From contig JASJOG010000136.1 of the NCBI GenBank assembly GCA_030142905.1, positions 186,001-250,000 of the forward strand: DNA of 64,000 nt. The letters run 5' to 3'. The notes beneath the pieces are model-generated. The model saw nothing but the letters and a program-made list of their open reading frames with translations. It did no database searches and was not told the DNA's origin. Positions within the stretch are counted from its first letter, which is position 1. Each line of letters starts with the position of its first letter. This DNA comes from Heliopora coerulea. Taxonomy: Eukaryota > Cnidaria > Anthozoa > Scleralcyonacea > Helioporidae. Of this stretch, positions 45,701 to 59,300 are shown piece after piece. Made by a program: the position numbers and the translations under genes.

Positions 45701-48700
45701 TTATGAAGGTTTTATTGAATCTTATGTTTAGTTGCTTCATGCAACATCATCAGGGAAGGATAGGTTATGTTACATAAGGAATATATATGTATTGCTACAT
45801 AAGTATAGGATAAATACTGAGAATGGAGGCTTTAAGCCAGATACATCTCGAGTGGCCAAAGGCCCCAAGGCACCCACTGGGTCTGTTTTAATATAAACAT
45901 TTAGCATAACCATAAACATTTAGCACAGGCAGAGACAATCCATAAACTGTTAAAATGTTGGGTGTTTTACCATTTGTGTAATATATTGTACTATTTGTAG
46001 TGCATGAATTGTGTTCTTTGATTTCTATTTTACTTGTGTTAATAAAATGTTTTGTTATTTCAAGCAAGATGTCCTTAATGATGGTGTCCAAATGTCAGAC
46101 ACCAAGTCAAAAATGTCCGGCACCAACTTCATTGCACCTGACATTCTGTTAGGCACCCCCTGTGAAAGTTATTTTCAGGCTTGATATAGATTTTTACCTC
46201 ACTGCACAATATCAACAACTATTCACCTCCACTTCAAAGAATAATTCTTCAGTTGTCCCAGGCTCCTCATGATCTCTTGAACAATTTCTTTTAGGATGCG
46301 AAAGGAAGAAATATCAGCCCTGTCAGGTCCCAATGAATTTGCTGAGTTCTACAGCAGACTAAGATTGATCAAGGACTACCATCGACGATACCCAAATGAA
46401 GTAAGTTCCTAGGTGTTTTTGAGACTTACTCCAAGTCTTCCTCAGTCCAAGTTTTGGAGCAAGTAAGAGAGCCCCACTAAGCATTAAAAATTATATTGTT
46501 TGCCTGCCTGACACTATCTTTCTCATGCTTTGTGTGCTCACTTGGTTGCCCCTAACCTTGGACAAGAGCAGACTTGAAGGAAGTTGAGGTGTTAGAGAAG
46601 GAGTGTGCAACCTGCAGCCGGTGGGCCAAACGCATTTGGTAAAAGTCACTTATGTAGCCTGCAAAGACTTGTTAGTTGAAAGAAAAATACTTTCTGCACC
46701 TAAAAATTATACACTTCTATTGGTAATAAGAGTCAGAATCGACCATTTCCAAGAATGATGTTTGAACCTTAGTTAACATAACTCAGGGGTAGAGGCTCTA
46801 TCAACACCTGAATTCTGTTTCCTTTCAATTTTTGTTCTCTCTGTTTTTGTTTTTTGTTTGCTCTCTCACTGATACTTTTGTTCTTAGGTGTCCAGCATAT
46901 TGGACACTGGGTATTAGTAGGTTAAGTTTGATAGGAATGTTAATGGAAAAATATTAACAATTATTAAGTAAAAATATCAATAATTATTAGCTTATTAGTT
47001 AAATGAATGGGAAAATATTAACAATTCCACCAGTCTGACTACAGAAGCTAATCATTTATTTCTGTTCAGGTTGTTGAACCCATGCAGGTGGAGTTTTTGA
47101 AGATTAAAGAGGCTCGTGAAAATCCCACAGAGGAGATGCAAAGTAAGAACTTACCTCTGAAGTTTTTTTAAAGGACGTGAGCAGTACATTTCAATTTCTT
47201 TATTTCATAATTCTACTGTCAACCATAGTAATGAAACATCAATTGACATGTTTGAGGAAGTTGATCATCCAGGTTAGGGTAGTCTTGAGAGGGACTGTTG
47301 GTTGAACAAGACTACACGAACCTGGATGATCAGCTTCCTCAAACGTGTCACGATTCTCCCAGGTTCAAACCATTTACTTTGAAACATCAATTGTCATCCT
47401 AACTGTCCACTTTTTCAGAAAAGTAAAATTCTCTTCATTGAAATTCTTTCTTTATTCACCATGTTGAAATATTGCAGATATCACAACCAGGGTACTTCAT
47501 ATGTCAGTCACCACACTTAGTCATTTTATGTTCAACTTGGGTTAGGTGGTCTGTCGACAAAATGAATGCCGAAGTGACAGTTGAAATGATGCAGATTGCA
47601 CTGTTTAAAAATATATAGAAAGGAAATTAGCATAAAGGGATGTGTACCCTGTTTGTGTTGTCACATCACAGTCTCTCTTCAAATTTCAACATAACAGGTG
47701 GCAACAACATCTCTGTCTCATAAAATGTAATTTAAGCATCAGGCACTGATGATTTCAGGAAGAAAAATATTGTTTCTGTCAACCAGTTGAAGAAATTTTG
47801 GAGAAATAGAAATGTCAAAAGATACTGACAATGTCCTTTACCTGGTTAATGCCAGACAATTTTACTTGTCAAAAGGACGAACCCTGTCACTCAGTGAGTT
47901 AAAGTTAACAAAATTTGAGTCTGTTGTGCAACATTTCTGATATTATGCCATGGTCTTGGTTTCAGCTCTAGTTGATTTTAGTGATGAGGAAGGCTATGGA
48001 AAATATTTGGATCTTCATGAAGCTTACGATAAGTTTATAAACATAAAAGGAATTGAGGTACTGTATCAATAATTATCATCTCTTAGTCAAAAGAATTAGA
48101 ACATAACAGTCAAGATTAGTTTCAAGTTATTGTAAATTGGTGTACACTGACGTATTGCAGAAACCAATAATTCTACAGGTTACAGTGCATGTACATTTGT
48201 ACACATCCATCTGTATGGTTGAAAGTCCTGACCTGGTTTTGGTCAGAAAGACCAAGGACCAGATTTTTCCATGTTTTGGGAGGATCTTTCATGTTGGAAA
48301 TCCGGGGTCGATACACATTTTTCCAATAACATACACACATGTCCAACCTCATTTTCATGACTGTATTCTTCAGAGAGGTTGAATTTTGTTCTGTTGGAAG
48401 CAAAATACTACAACCACCTTTGGGGAACACTTCCACACACCTGTGCTGAGGTTGCCTGAAAGTGCAGGGTAATTCTGTCAAAGATGGAGCACTATTTTAT
48501 TCATAAGTCTCCGTATCTTAACAGAAACTGGATTACCTTGCATATCTGGAGACATTTGACAGACTATTTGATATCCCAAAAGATAAGAAGAGTCAAGACT
48601 ATAAAAGGTGAGTAAAAATGGAAAAGATAAAATTTCGTTCAAGGAAGTGAACTCTGGAAGTATGTCTGGAGTGGAAACCAAGTGTCTGAAATGTTTGTTT

Positions 48701-51700
48701 GTGTCCCATTCATTTAGATACCTTGCATTCCTGCTGGACTATCTCTATGATTATTGTCAACGAGTGCAGCCTTTACTAAATATTGACAAGGTACCGTACA
48801 CTACTGGATAAGATATCATTTATAAAACTCATTAATATTTCGTGAAGAAAAAACAAAAGAATTTGAAGCTTAATCAGTTGTAAATGAGATACAAACATCA
48901 GTGGTTGTATCACGTGTTGCGCATTCCATGAGCAATAAGTAGGATTCGTGTTTGTTTGATCTTTTACCTCTGGTTCAGGCGACGATCTGCGGTCGTCCCG
49001 AGAACAGTCTCACTTGCAGATGTGATGCGTAATATCCCGGTGTTAAGTACTACGATTCTTAATGATCTGGTCAGCGAAATATAGGCTCCTCGAAATCGCG
49101 AAGGAACCACCGTTTTCTTTATTGCTAACTAGGTTCAATCATTTTTAGGAAATGAAAGAAACGTTGGACGAGTTTGAATCGAAATGGGCCCAAGGAACAT
49201 TCCCTGGTTGGCCTGTAAGTATGATGCATATGCCTGCGAATGACATGTTGTGTTATAAATAAATTTTCTGGGCTAAGTAATTATTCTGGAGTTCATAGTC
49301 TATTTAATCAGTTTTAATTCTCGTCCTCTTCCTCCTTTTAGAAAGACACAAGCAGCGCGTTGGCTCACTCTGGTGCTCATCTCGACCTCTCAAGCTTTTC
49401 GTCACCAGAGGTCAGTAAAAGTCTCTCGGAGGAATCCTGTTTGCGGTCATTTTAAGGGATATTAACCTATGGTGACACGAGCGAGGTTTGGTTATCACAT
49501 GCAGACGTCATTATTTCTGAAAAAGCATTCTCAAACTCGCAAATAATTCACGGGAAGACACAAAGGAAGTCATTACCAAGGATGAGGGTTGGAAATGTGA
49601 TCTTGTTTAGCATGAAATTTCGACAGTTTTAAACCCGATTTCTTTTTCACTACGACTTGTTTTGAGAAGCCATTTGGTATCCTAATTTGATGAAATCACA
49701 GCAAAAATTCCAATCAAATCGTGGCGACAATTACTACAGTGGCCCAAATCGCAGTGACGTCGCTGTTAGTTTATTCAACGTAAAAGTTCAGAGGTTGATA
49801 ACTGCTGAGACTGATTGTTAAGAATCCTTACGTTTCGGGCAAAGGCCCTTCGTCAAAGAGTAAAACGTGTTGTGACGGAGGGCCTTTGCTCGAAACATTA
49901 TAATTCTTTGCGATCGGTCACGGCAGTTACCAACCTTTGAACTTTTTGTGTTATTTAACATTGTCTACATAGCATCCTATTTTTATACCATTGGTTAGTT
50001 CAATCAAGCGATTTCAAATCGCAGTCAAGTTGGCGATAAAAATTGCCCCGGATTTGACTCCAGTTTGAGACCAAAACTCCGTAGTGTGAACAAGCTTTTA
50101 ATGTTTTCTTTTGCTTCGTTTTAGGAATTGGCTTCTCTGGGGTTAGATCGACTTAAACAAGCACTGCAAGCTTTGAATTTAAAGTGTGGGGGGTAAGATT
50201 TGTTAAGATTTATAGATGAAGTCATGGTAATCGTAGTTATCAAATGCGAAAATTCGATGAATAATGGTTAGTTTTAAGACATTATTGTCGCTGAAAAACC
50301 GTTGGCCTGTCACAACTCAGACAATTTTTTTTTTTTTGTTGAAAAAAGTGAACAACCAATCGGAACGCCCACACCAGACTTTTTGACTGACAAAAAAAGT
50401 CGAAAAACCAGTGACGGTGTAATTTTGCAACGTGTGAATCTTACTTTTCGTATTCAATTTCATGGAGCAGAAATTGCATTACTTATACATTTGTCCTCTT
50501 GCTTACAGAACTCTTGAGGAGCGAGCTCAAAGACTATTCAGCACTAAAGGTAAAGAGAATCTTGTTTTCTAAACTTCCCTGAAGATCGCACAAAAAATAA
50601 AGCGTGTTAACCTTATACAGCTCGTTTTTCAAAATTGCGACAGCAACAATTTTATCGTGACACTAGTTGCATGGAAAAGAACAACGTCTTAATCTAGTTT
50701 CTTTTGCAGTATAAAACTGGGTTTTGCGCCCATGATTAATGTTGCAGATTGAGTTCATATTTCTGCTATATTCGCGTATTACTCTCTAATTTTTTTCCAG
50801 CGATGAACGCGTTTATCAGTCTTTCACAGCGAATCTTGACATATTATTTCACTGGTAATATACCTGAATGATAAAACTCTGAAAAAACTTACATGTGCTA
50901 CAGCGCCTAGAGCCTTGTTCACTGATATGGTGATCCAAGAAGTGCACTCCATCTTATGTTAAGCACAATGGTTTGGGCATCTCACTGGTACGTAGGAAAT
51001 TACCAGTTCAATGCCCTAGAGTGACTCGGAAATATTGTGTAAACGATTCCAGCAAGATCCCTTCATCTTTCATTTAAACTCTTTCTATCTTTTTTGCTAT
51101 TGTCGAGAAACTCTTGTTTGAATTCATACGGCGTTGCCGAATGAGATCTTGAAATTCCGTATCTATGACTTAGTATCCTGTCACCCAAACTATGTTCATT
51201 GTCTATATCGTTGTCTTCCCTTTGGCTAATTTTGAGTTCTTGATGTTTAGGCAAACCAGCTGAAGAACTCGACGCGTCAATGTTTGCCAAGTCGAAAGGA
51301 AGCAGAGGAAGGTACTGGTAACAGTTCATCATGATACGTAACTAGGTTTAAAGGTAAAACGTAGGCGTGCCGTTCGCTTTGAAAGTCAGTGGAGAAGTTC
51401 ATTTTCTTATTTCAATTTAAATAGAGAAAACAGTACAAAGCTAAAAGAGATTGCTTCCTTGGAGAGTCAGGTATACAGGCTTGTCGAGCTCGTTGGGGTA
51501 AGTTTATCGTCGTTATTGCTGCTGTTGATATTGGTGCTGTTGTTGTTGTATTTGTTTCTGGTGTTATCGTTATTTAAACGTTATTGTTGTCATTATTATG
51601 TACCTACGTTTGAAGAGACATACAGCGTGGTTTTTCCTGTTGTCATTGTTATTTTCAAGCAAACTTAGAATTTACTTGTCACGACTTCTGACATGACTTT

Positions 51701-54700
51701 TTAACTGATTTTACCACGCCAGGAACAGAGGGCTGCGACGCGCGATAATGTTGTGCGGAAACAAGCTCGAACGTCCGACGAACTTGAGGTAATGATATTC
51801 CACAAGCCTGTTAAATTTGGGTCATTACAATTGAGCCCGTGGTTAAATATTCTTTCGTTTTGAGAGCATGCAAATGAGGATATAGGGTCAGAACGAATCC
51901 TGGAACGACAACTTCGTCTCTTTTGCATGTCAAACTGTAGACAACTGTAATAGCAACCATATGTACCTCGCAACCAATATACTAAACAACATCAGGTGAA
52001 GCTGAATGTCTTGTACATGGTTTGTGTATAACAAAAATTCCTGCATTTTGATTGTTTGAAATAAGTGCAGGTAAATTACTAGTTGTACTCTTGTGAGTGC
52101 TGTAAGTGTATATTTGAGGGGGGAGGGAAATGCAGAGTGGAATAACTGAATAACATTTCGGTACACGTATCTTCTTGAGCTCAGGGCGCAACTAGGATTT
52201 CATTAGGGACGAAGTCAAAATATTTTTGTTCCCTCTATGTCAAGCGATCTCCTGAGCAAGTTTTTTTTATTCCAAAACCTCGAAATTATTACGAAAATAA
52301 CGCGATTTTCTTGAAAAAACCCGCACTAGTATATTGGTAGAACGAATCTTGTCCTCCACTTGGGGTTGGCAACAGCCCCAGGTTGCGCCCCGACCAATGC
52401 TAGCATTTGAAAATTCCATGAAAATAATTCACCATGCATAAATACAATGAGGTTGAAACTTTGATGTCTTGTTCTTTGATTCGTCTAATACCATAAGAAA
52501 GCAGTCAGAAGACTTAGAAAGACGACAGCCCCCAAGTTAGGGACTACTGTCCGTCACAAGTTTGTATTTTATCGATAAGTCTCCTGGCTCACGTATTTAC
52601 GACACTGAATTGCTCTCCCAAAGGAAGAAGAGACCCACGAAGAGTACAACGAATCAGATTCAGATGAAGAGGAAACAGTACTTTATAATCCAAAGAACCT
52701 TCCTTTAGGATGGGACGGAAAGGTATTGTTGCTACCTTACGCAGAGCTGCAAACACCATGAAATGTGCGACAGGAAACAAAGTGATAACATGAAACTAAG
52801 CCACTCTTCATTGACATAAATACTGAAATCTGAACGTTTCGTTTTCTTAAACCCTTCGAAACAAATATGCACCCATACTACACTTTCTTTTGCTCGTTAC
52901 TCTCTTTGCCGAAGCCGGTAAACACCTCGTTCCAGATAGGTTTTGGAGGCGAAGAATCACAAAGGAAACGAAAGGAGTCACATTTTCACGTAGCCACACC
53001 TCTCCCAATAGGGAAGGTGTTACGGAGACCATTTGGTTCTCATTTTTGTGTCTACCGCTGGTCAGCGTGTATCTTCTTACTTTTGACATCTTCTCTCCGA
53101 AGGTTTGCATCTTTCGTATTTGCATCTTTCGTACCGGGTAAAGTAGTCGTCACTGTCGTGTGTATGACCTGAGGCCCGTCTCTCATCTGGATCGCTGTAA
53201 ACATTCCGTTTTATTCCAAGTTATTATTACCATTGTGATAAAGTTAGCAGATTATTCTTTTCCCTCCTAGCCAATCCCTTACTGGTTATACAAGCTACAT
53301 GGCCTAAACATTTCCTATAGCTGTGAAATATGTGGTAACATAAAATACAGGTAACCTTGTTCTTCGGTTTACGGCTTCCTTGTGGTCTTTTGGTCCTCTC
53401 ATCCATATCATATTGTATAATTCTGTCTTCAGTTTTAAAATTGTTTCTAAATTTTCTTTCCAGAGGGCCGAAAGCTTTCCAGAGACATTTTGCGGTAAGT
53501 TTATCGTTCATACCGTGCTGATGTTGTTTAATTTATTTGTTCTTTATTTGATCACTTGGCAAGTAACGGAGTTAATTTACTCTCAAAGTCCTCGAATTTC
53601 ATAAGGGTTTGTGTTCGAAACGTCAGTACCGCGTTGTCTTGATTTTTGACAGAGTACTGCCTTTTAACTTTTCTTTTTTACTTTGTTAAAAATTGCGTGA
53701 TTAAGTATCGGTTAAATGGCAACACTTTCTTTTCTATTATTTTATATAAAGTTAGAACTTTGTTCAGTCTCTTCTGGCGTCTTGTGAGTAACACTCAATA
53801 CTTAGACGCACCAGTGCTTTTGTATTTCTTATTTTATTTTGCTTCGAAATTTCCTCATCTTTAACAACTTTTAAAACCATCCAGTTCTCAAGCGCGGACT
53901 GCATACGGAGTTGCCAAACAGTTCCTAAGTTTCTGAAGTCAAGTAATTTTTGTTTCAGGAGTGGCGTCATGCACACAACATGCGTTGTCTTGGCATTCCT
54001 AACACTGCTCACTTCGCCAACGTGACACAGATCAAAGACGCCCTGACATGTAAGTTACGTTTCATCGCTGAACTTTGCTAGAAAGTAGATCGACCTGCTT
54101 GAATGCATTTTCGTTTTGAAACTTGCTTTATTTAGTGTGGGAGAAACTAAAGAGCGTGAAAGCCAAAGAACGATGGCTTCCTGACGTTGAGGTAAGACCC
54201 AGTTAACCGTTTTTTTCTTAACATTTTTAAATGACAGTTTGTAAAAGCATACAAAATCACGTGTTGATACAAAATATCGTGTTGATTCGTTGTAAACAAG
54301 GTCACATTCAGAAATGTGACTCATCCCTCTGACACTGGCAGCCGGCAAATTTGACCGGATTTTTTCATTCGATATTCAACCGGGAAGGTTGTTGAGGAAA
54401 TTAACCGGAATCGCACGCGAAACGTGGGTTGTGGGAAGAAAACTTTTTGTGAAAATTTATAAACATTCTTACTTGCTGGGAAATTGTTTCGGTGCCTAAT
54501 TTTGCCCTTATGGTAAAACTAGGAAAGACTGCCCAGAATATTTCCCGGAACATTTTACTCCATTTTGTTTTGTAAAGCCCCGGTCAAACACTTTCAACAG
54601 TTTGTTAGGCGCCTTTCAACGTCGTTGAACTATGTTGAAAGATGTTGAAGTGAGAGATGGCCGAACGCATGCAGCATATTCCAGAATATTTTAAAATTTT

Positions 54701-54943
54701 GTTGAACGACGCTGAACGAAGAATGTACAAAACGTTTGGCCAGGTCTTAAGGCCTTTGATTGTTGTTTATCGTGGCCAAACATCAACCTTACACCTTAAA
54801 CGTGTGGTTTGAGCTTCTGTATGATGCTTTGGCTATAAAACTTTCACTTTTCTTTCGTTTAACAGGAAGAATTCGAAGACTCCTCCGGCAATGTTGTTAA
54901 CAAGAAGACCTATGAAGATCTCAGTCGTCAAGGATTGTTATAA
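42701..54943 (+). CDS. SF3A3: Splicing factor 3A subunit 3, SF3a60 (21 exons, 500 aa)
   Basis: Exons: 42701-42796, 44163-44210, 45208-45260, 46295-46400, 47070-47142, 47966-48057, 48525-48607, 48718-48790, 49149-49214, 49342-49410, 50125-50192, 50509-50549, 51251-51311, 51425-51497, 51723-51788, 52624-52722, 53271-53350, 53464-53494, 53959-54049, 54136-54191, 54866-54943. Every junction is GT..AG and phases close at 1503 nt with TAA; human SF3A3 is 501 aa. Landmarks: [18 protein letters not shown] start, [34 protein letters not shown], a SAP-like segment (about 254-286), the acidic stretch before [13 protein letters not shown], and a matrin-type zinc finger with C407, C410, H424 and H430. The C terminus is [18 protein letters not shown]. 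From family knowledge it is a subunit of the SF3a complex of U2 snRNP, needed for branch-site recognition in the nucleus. The second exon (48 nt) and exon 18 (31 nt) are very small. The start is the ATG at 42701 because it matches the family N terminus. Confidence 0.97.
45377..45540 (-). mobile_element. SINE, family 1, copy 3
   Basis: The body begins AAGCTGTTCTCCCTAGAGG, with GGTATGGTCAAACTGGACAAC and CACATAGGACCAAGATAAC, matching copies at 16081 and 19436 in the same orientation. The tRNA-like head seen in copy 1 is not recognisable here, so this copy is truncated or replaced on that side. It lies in SF3A3 intron 3. Confidence 0.6.
45549..45592 (-). repeat. Dispersed relative of the 25-bp repeat
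   Basis: On the minus strand this reads TTTTACTGTGGTTAATGTCAG followed by GCAATTTTACTTGTCGAAGG, the unit amplified at 2773-3052 plus its right-hand junction. A further relative in the plus orientation is at 47836-47905 (CTGGTTAATGCCAGACAATT, then TTACTTGTCAAAAGG). Both lie in SF3A3 introns. Confidence 0.6.
47248..47347. repeat. Long hairpin in SF3A3 intron 5
   Basis: Arms 47248-47276 and 47319-47347 are complementary over 29 bp with two differences, both of which become G-U pairs in the plus-strand RNA. A second 9-bp helix (GTAGTCTTG / CAAGACTAC) stacks inside it around a terminal loop of about 20 bases. The phrase GAAACATCAATTGNCA is repeated directly on each side, suggesting a mobile origin. 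A pre-miRNA-like precursor is conceivable, but there is no expression evidence. Confidence 0.7.
49821..49906. repeat. Inverted repeat with CGGGCAAAGGCCCTTCGTCA arms
   Basis: The left arm (AGAATCCTTACG..GGCCCTTCGTCA) and right arm (TGACGGAGGGCCTTTGC..ATTATAATTCT) pair over about 35 bp with a few mismatches. A related single phrase (AAAGGGCTTTCGCACGAAAC) occurs near 58646, so this is a dispersed element. It lies in SF3A3 intron 10. Confidence 0.7.
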
Positions 54944-56331
54944 GCCAGGTGTCTTCACTGGGCTTGCATCTAATGACCACTTTTCCTTTTAACATATGTA
55001 CATGACTCATTTCGTATTTCTTGTAATTACAGTAATTAGACTGAATCGAGGCCGCGGTCATTAGTTGCCATGCTTTGTTTTGTCGTGGCTCTGTTTTTTC
55101 TGCAGGTACGCCAAAATGGTGGTACTGTTGGCGGTTTTTTCGCTTTTGACTCGGTAGCGTTCTCACCAGATATATAACGGCCGTTGGTTATTACGACAAC
55201 GCGAAAACGCCCTACAAGCGGAACAAGAATAATGGTCATTCTATACGTAAAAGCGCTATCATGCAATGCCAGTTCTGCGATTTGTGTCGCAATTTTATTG
55301 TGACAGTAATTGCGGGCGAAATTGCTTTGTGTAACATAGTCTGCAATCACCAAGTGTTGCAACATTTTTGATACAGCAAGCGTTGCACGAAGTAGAACCA
55401 AGTTCTACATTTCGCAATGGTTGGGGCAACGGTGCAACGAGTTTTTCACACGTTGTACTGTGTAGCATCCTTCGTGCAACTTGTCTTGCCACAATTTTCA
55501 TGGAAATCATTGACCAGTTCCATCTTAGTCCTTTTCGGTTGTCGTTACGCGACAAATTGCGCAGGACGTAGCCTCGTTTAAGATCTCTTTATCATTGCAA
55601 TGGCGATGCGACGGATTCATCAGTTGTGATACAATATAGGAGAAAAGTTGCATAGTGTAACAGCACCATAAGTGGCGCGTAAAACAAGATACGGCTTCGT
55701 ACCTGTGGCCTTAATCTTTTTCTTGAGGTGAATTTTGCCGGACAAATACAACTCATTTAATTCTTATATCTCTCCCTGACTCTTCTTCAGACGTTATGGC
55801 TTGTCACTGTTGATGGTATTTACTGCGGCCATATTGGTTAAAGTTTAAAATAGACTTTTAATTCGATTTTTTAGTAAAGTAGTAGCAATTTTTAACACCG
55901 TAAGTGGATGATTTGACGCAGGGCCCCTAAGGACACCAGCATTTTAGCTGACTGGGATGCTCATTCTTCATTCGTACACCATCGTGACCGACAAGGCTTT
56001 GACTATTTAAATCCCAGGGGATTGAGGAATAACCATATGAATATTGTCACAATCGACCACATGAATAACGGCCTCGTGCGATTACAGCTATAAGACTGAA
56101 TGATCAAATGGAAAGAATTACGCACAAAACATTATGGTAATTTCAGCTGTGTTCCTCATTTTCGCTATCTGACAGTCTTTCGTTAGTCGTTTCTTATTTT
56201 AGTATAATACTTACAGCTCACATTTCTACGAAACAAGTTCACGCGGGCACTTAAATTCATCACTAGAAACCAAAAAATAGGGAACTATAGACTCCTTAAC
56301 GCAATTCTATTCCCCTGGATGGAGTTGCTTT
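54944..56331. other. Convergent intergenic region, SF3A3 / MATCAP-like gene
   Basis: Two 3' UTRs converge here. From about 55250 to 55680 the sequence is unusually rich in GCAAC/GTTGC motifs on both strands (for example TTGTGTCGCAATTTTATTGTG and GTGTTGCAAC), and a related phrase occurs near 50635-50660 (GCGACAGCAACAATTTTATC), pointing to a repeat family. Overlapping open frames on both strands at 55036-55571 come from this repeat and are not called as genes. Confidence 0.5.
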
Positions 56332-59300
56332 TTAACATACAAGCTTCGGCCACAGTTGTTGTATTGAAAACATCTCGAGATTAACATAGCCACTGAATCG
56401 ATGCGATTTATCACGATAGAGATACTTGTGATCTTTCTTTGTCTGAACGGGTGAACACATGCTCGAAGATTTCTTTCGATTGCGGGAGGTGTTCCACGCC
56501 GCATTCTTTTGAGGTGTGGCTTTTCGATAGAAGGTGTGCATGACAACCAGCGGTTGCAGTCCATTGACATACAGCATTTCCTTCAAAGCTTGTTTATACA
56601 GGGCGGCGTTAACCAAGAAATGGGGTAACTTCACCGACGCCCTGCGTATCCGTTTTATTCGCTGTAGTTCATCCAAGCAGAGTTTTCTAGAGTAAAGAAG
56701 CTTGAAGTCGATGTCGTCTGCCTTACGAAGAATCCGCACAGCACCTGAGACACAATTTGGGCAAAAATCATTAATCAATTAATTAGCTTATTAACAATTA
56801 ATTTAATAATCGTTGATTAATAAAATTAATCAACTAGTAATTAATTAAAATGAGTTACTTTACTTAACAAGAAAACTTGTCCTTCAGAAAAGTTTGTGCA
56901 GTTAAATTTCCTAGACCCTTGGGCATATGTTGTACTGTTTAGCGGCAATTTTTAATAGCATTAACCTATTGTAATCAAAGCTTATTTTAAAATCAAATCT
57001 TTTACAATCGAGTTTAAAACCGACCAGAAAATCCCCAACAATCTTTGCTTAGCTTAGTTCCTAGTTCTAAAAAAAGCTCCTTTTCAGAATGCCATTTATA
57101 TAGACGTTCTGCGCTTCCCTTTCGTTCGAACATGAGGTCGAAACTACCAGTCCCGTCGTACCTGGTCTTGCTAGACCCCTAACCTGCAAAGTACGATTGG
57201 TCCTTTCCGGTTCCACCACATCCACTGTAATCATCCAGGTCCCGTTTGACGCGCATCACGTGCTTCCATCTTTGGTCCGGATCCCGGATATAGATCTCGA
57301 GATGATCAAAGAGCTCTTTGAACGTCATATTAACGGCTCTACATGCTGTGTCTAGGGAGAGGGAATTGAAAGGGCATTTTTAAAGACTTTCTTGCAGCAT
57401 TCGTTTGTTTGTTTTCTCCATGTTGTAAACTTATAGTTGGTGCGTGGAACGTATGATCCGCAGGCTGCAAATTAATGTCCTTGGAATATTAACTTTAGTA
57501 AAGCGAGTTCTAGGCATGCCATTGGAAAATGTCCAACTATAGTTGGATTATTCATTTTGTTGTATTTGGGACAAATGTAAACGAAAAATATGTTGGAGGG
57601 TAAGTTAAAAGGTGTATTGTGCCATTCATAGTGAAAATGAGGGACTGAAAGGTCAGTACCTAGTCCTCTCAATTTTTGCCAGAGTTCTACTTTTCAATAT
57701 GTTTTACTTCATTCAAAACTGCTTACGCAGCACGCTATTTTCGAAATAATATCGGCCCTGAGTTGAGAGAATCTGGTGACGAGAATGGCATTTCACCAAT
57801 CAGAAGTAGGCCCTCAATCTTTCAATAAAATTTAACCAATCAGAGCGCGTAGTTTCGTAGGATTCCGGAGTGGGGGAAAATGCAGTTACCGTCCCAATGA
57901 CAGTCAAAACCTTGCCAATAATCTCTTCCCGCCAAGTGAACAAGCGTATGGCAGAGTTCGTTGCTTATACGAAGTACTTACAGTAGAGGAATGCAGGCCA
58001 CCATAGCAGCCTGCTGTTCAACTGTAACATGGTGTTGATAGATGCAAAGCCTTCCTCAATTACTTTGAGACGTCGTGAAGTGATCGAACGCAAACCAAAC
58101 ATTCTTCTGTTTGAGAACCACGGCTGGAAACCATCATTAATCAGGCGTAGCTTGCATAAAGTCAAGGAATTTAGTTTAGCTCTGTACACGTGTGCTCATT
58201 GTCTGAAGTCTTATTTCACTTGCTCCGACCGTTCCGACTGAAAAAGGACAAGCCACTGTTCAGTGTTAACTAGACGTAACTGTTGACTTATTTGTTTATT
58301 TATTCATTTATTCGTTCATTCATTCATTCATTCATTTATTTATTTAATCATTTATTTAATCATTTATTTATTCATGTATTTATTTATTTATGTATTTATT
58401 TATTTATGTACTTATTTATTTATGCCTTTGTTTATTTATTTACTTATTTTATTTAGCTTTGCCTAAGTTACAATAAGTATTCTAGATAAGTTACAAGGTC
58501 TGGACTTAGGAACTGTATGCGCATTTGCTACGTTAAATAGCAATACTGGACCAATGGAAAAAGTTTAAAGACAGTGGTGTGCCATTGACCAAACCAGGTG
58601 TTGACGTTCCCAACAAAAGCAATTTATCACATTTGAATCTGATAAAGGGCTTTCGCACGAAACGTTAGTGCCTCGTTTTGCTTTTTGCCAGCGTACAACC
58701 GTTGGCTTTTTCTACGTCGATTAAGAGCTGCCCACTCACACTCCAGTTTTGATATAATCGGACCAGTAAACTCACGTCGGTCTCGTGAAGGAAGTTTTAC
58801 AAACATTAAAAAAAAACTATGAATTTAGTCATAGAAGAGTAAATCGATTGACAGATGGCCAGGTAGGCTGATAGACATGGATAGATAGACGCTCGTGCAG
58901 ATGACATAAACGAAGATGTAGACTCTTCGATCCGAATCTAACTTTTAGTATTTCACTTTGGCATACGCCACGAAATTAAAAGGAAATTAAAAGGTCGAAG
59001 CAATGATTTGCCGGCCGGGTGCCTTTAGTTGATCCTGACCGTTGATCCTACTGACAAGATTCCTCTGCTCAGCATCTTAGTAAAATGAACCGTTGATTCC
59101 TTGGAGTTCCTCCGCCTCATCTCACAATCCACCACGCTACAAGACCATGGCTTCACCGTAACCCTGGTACGGGTGGCTAAATGGGTACTAGACCTTGCCA
59201 GAGGGCCGCCGATGGGAAATAGCTATACTCCACCGGATCCCATCCCGGTATTTCATCGCCATTGAACCGAGTACAGATGTTAGAAGATCAAGGATGAGAT

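Noticed and set aside
45720..45775. Possible third hammerhead on the minus strand (CTGATGATGTTGC..GCAACTAAA)
   Set aside because: Stem II is good, but the conserved GAAA is TAAA and neither stem I nor the A-U pair of stem III forms, so it is at best a decayed relative.
55036..55571. Several overlapping frames on both strands downstream of SF3A3
   Set aside because: The segment is GCAAC-rich repeat, and none of the frames resembles a protein.
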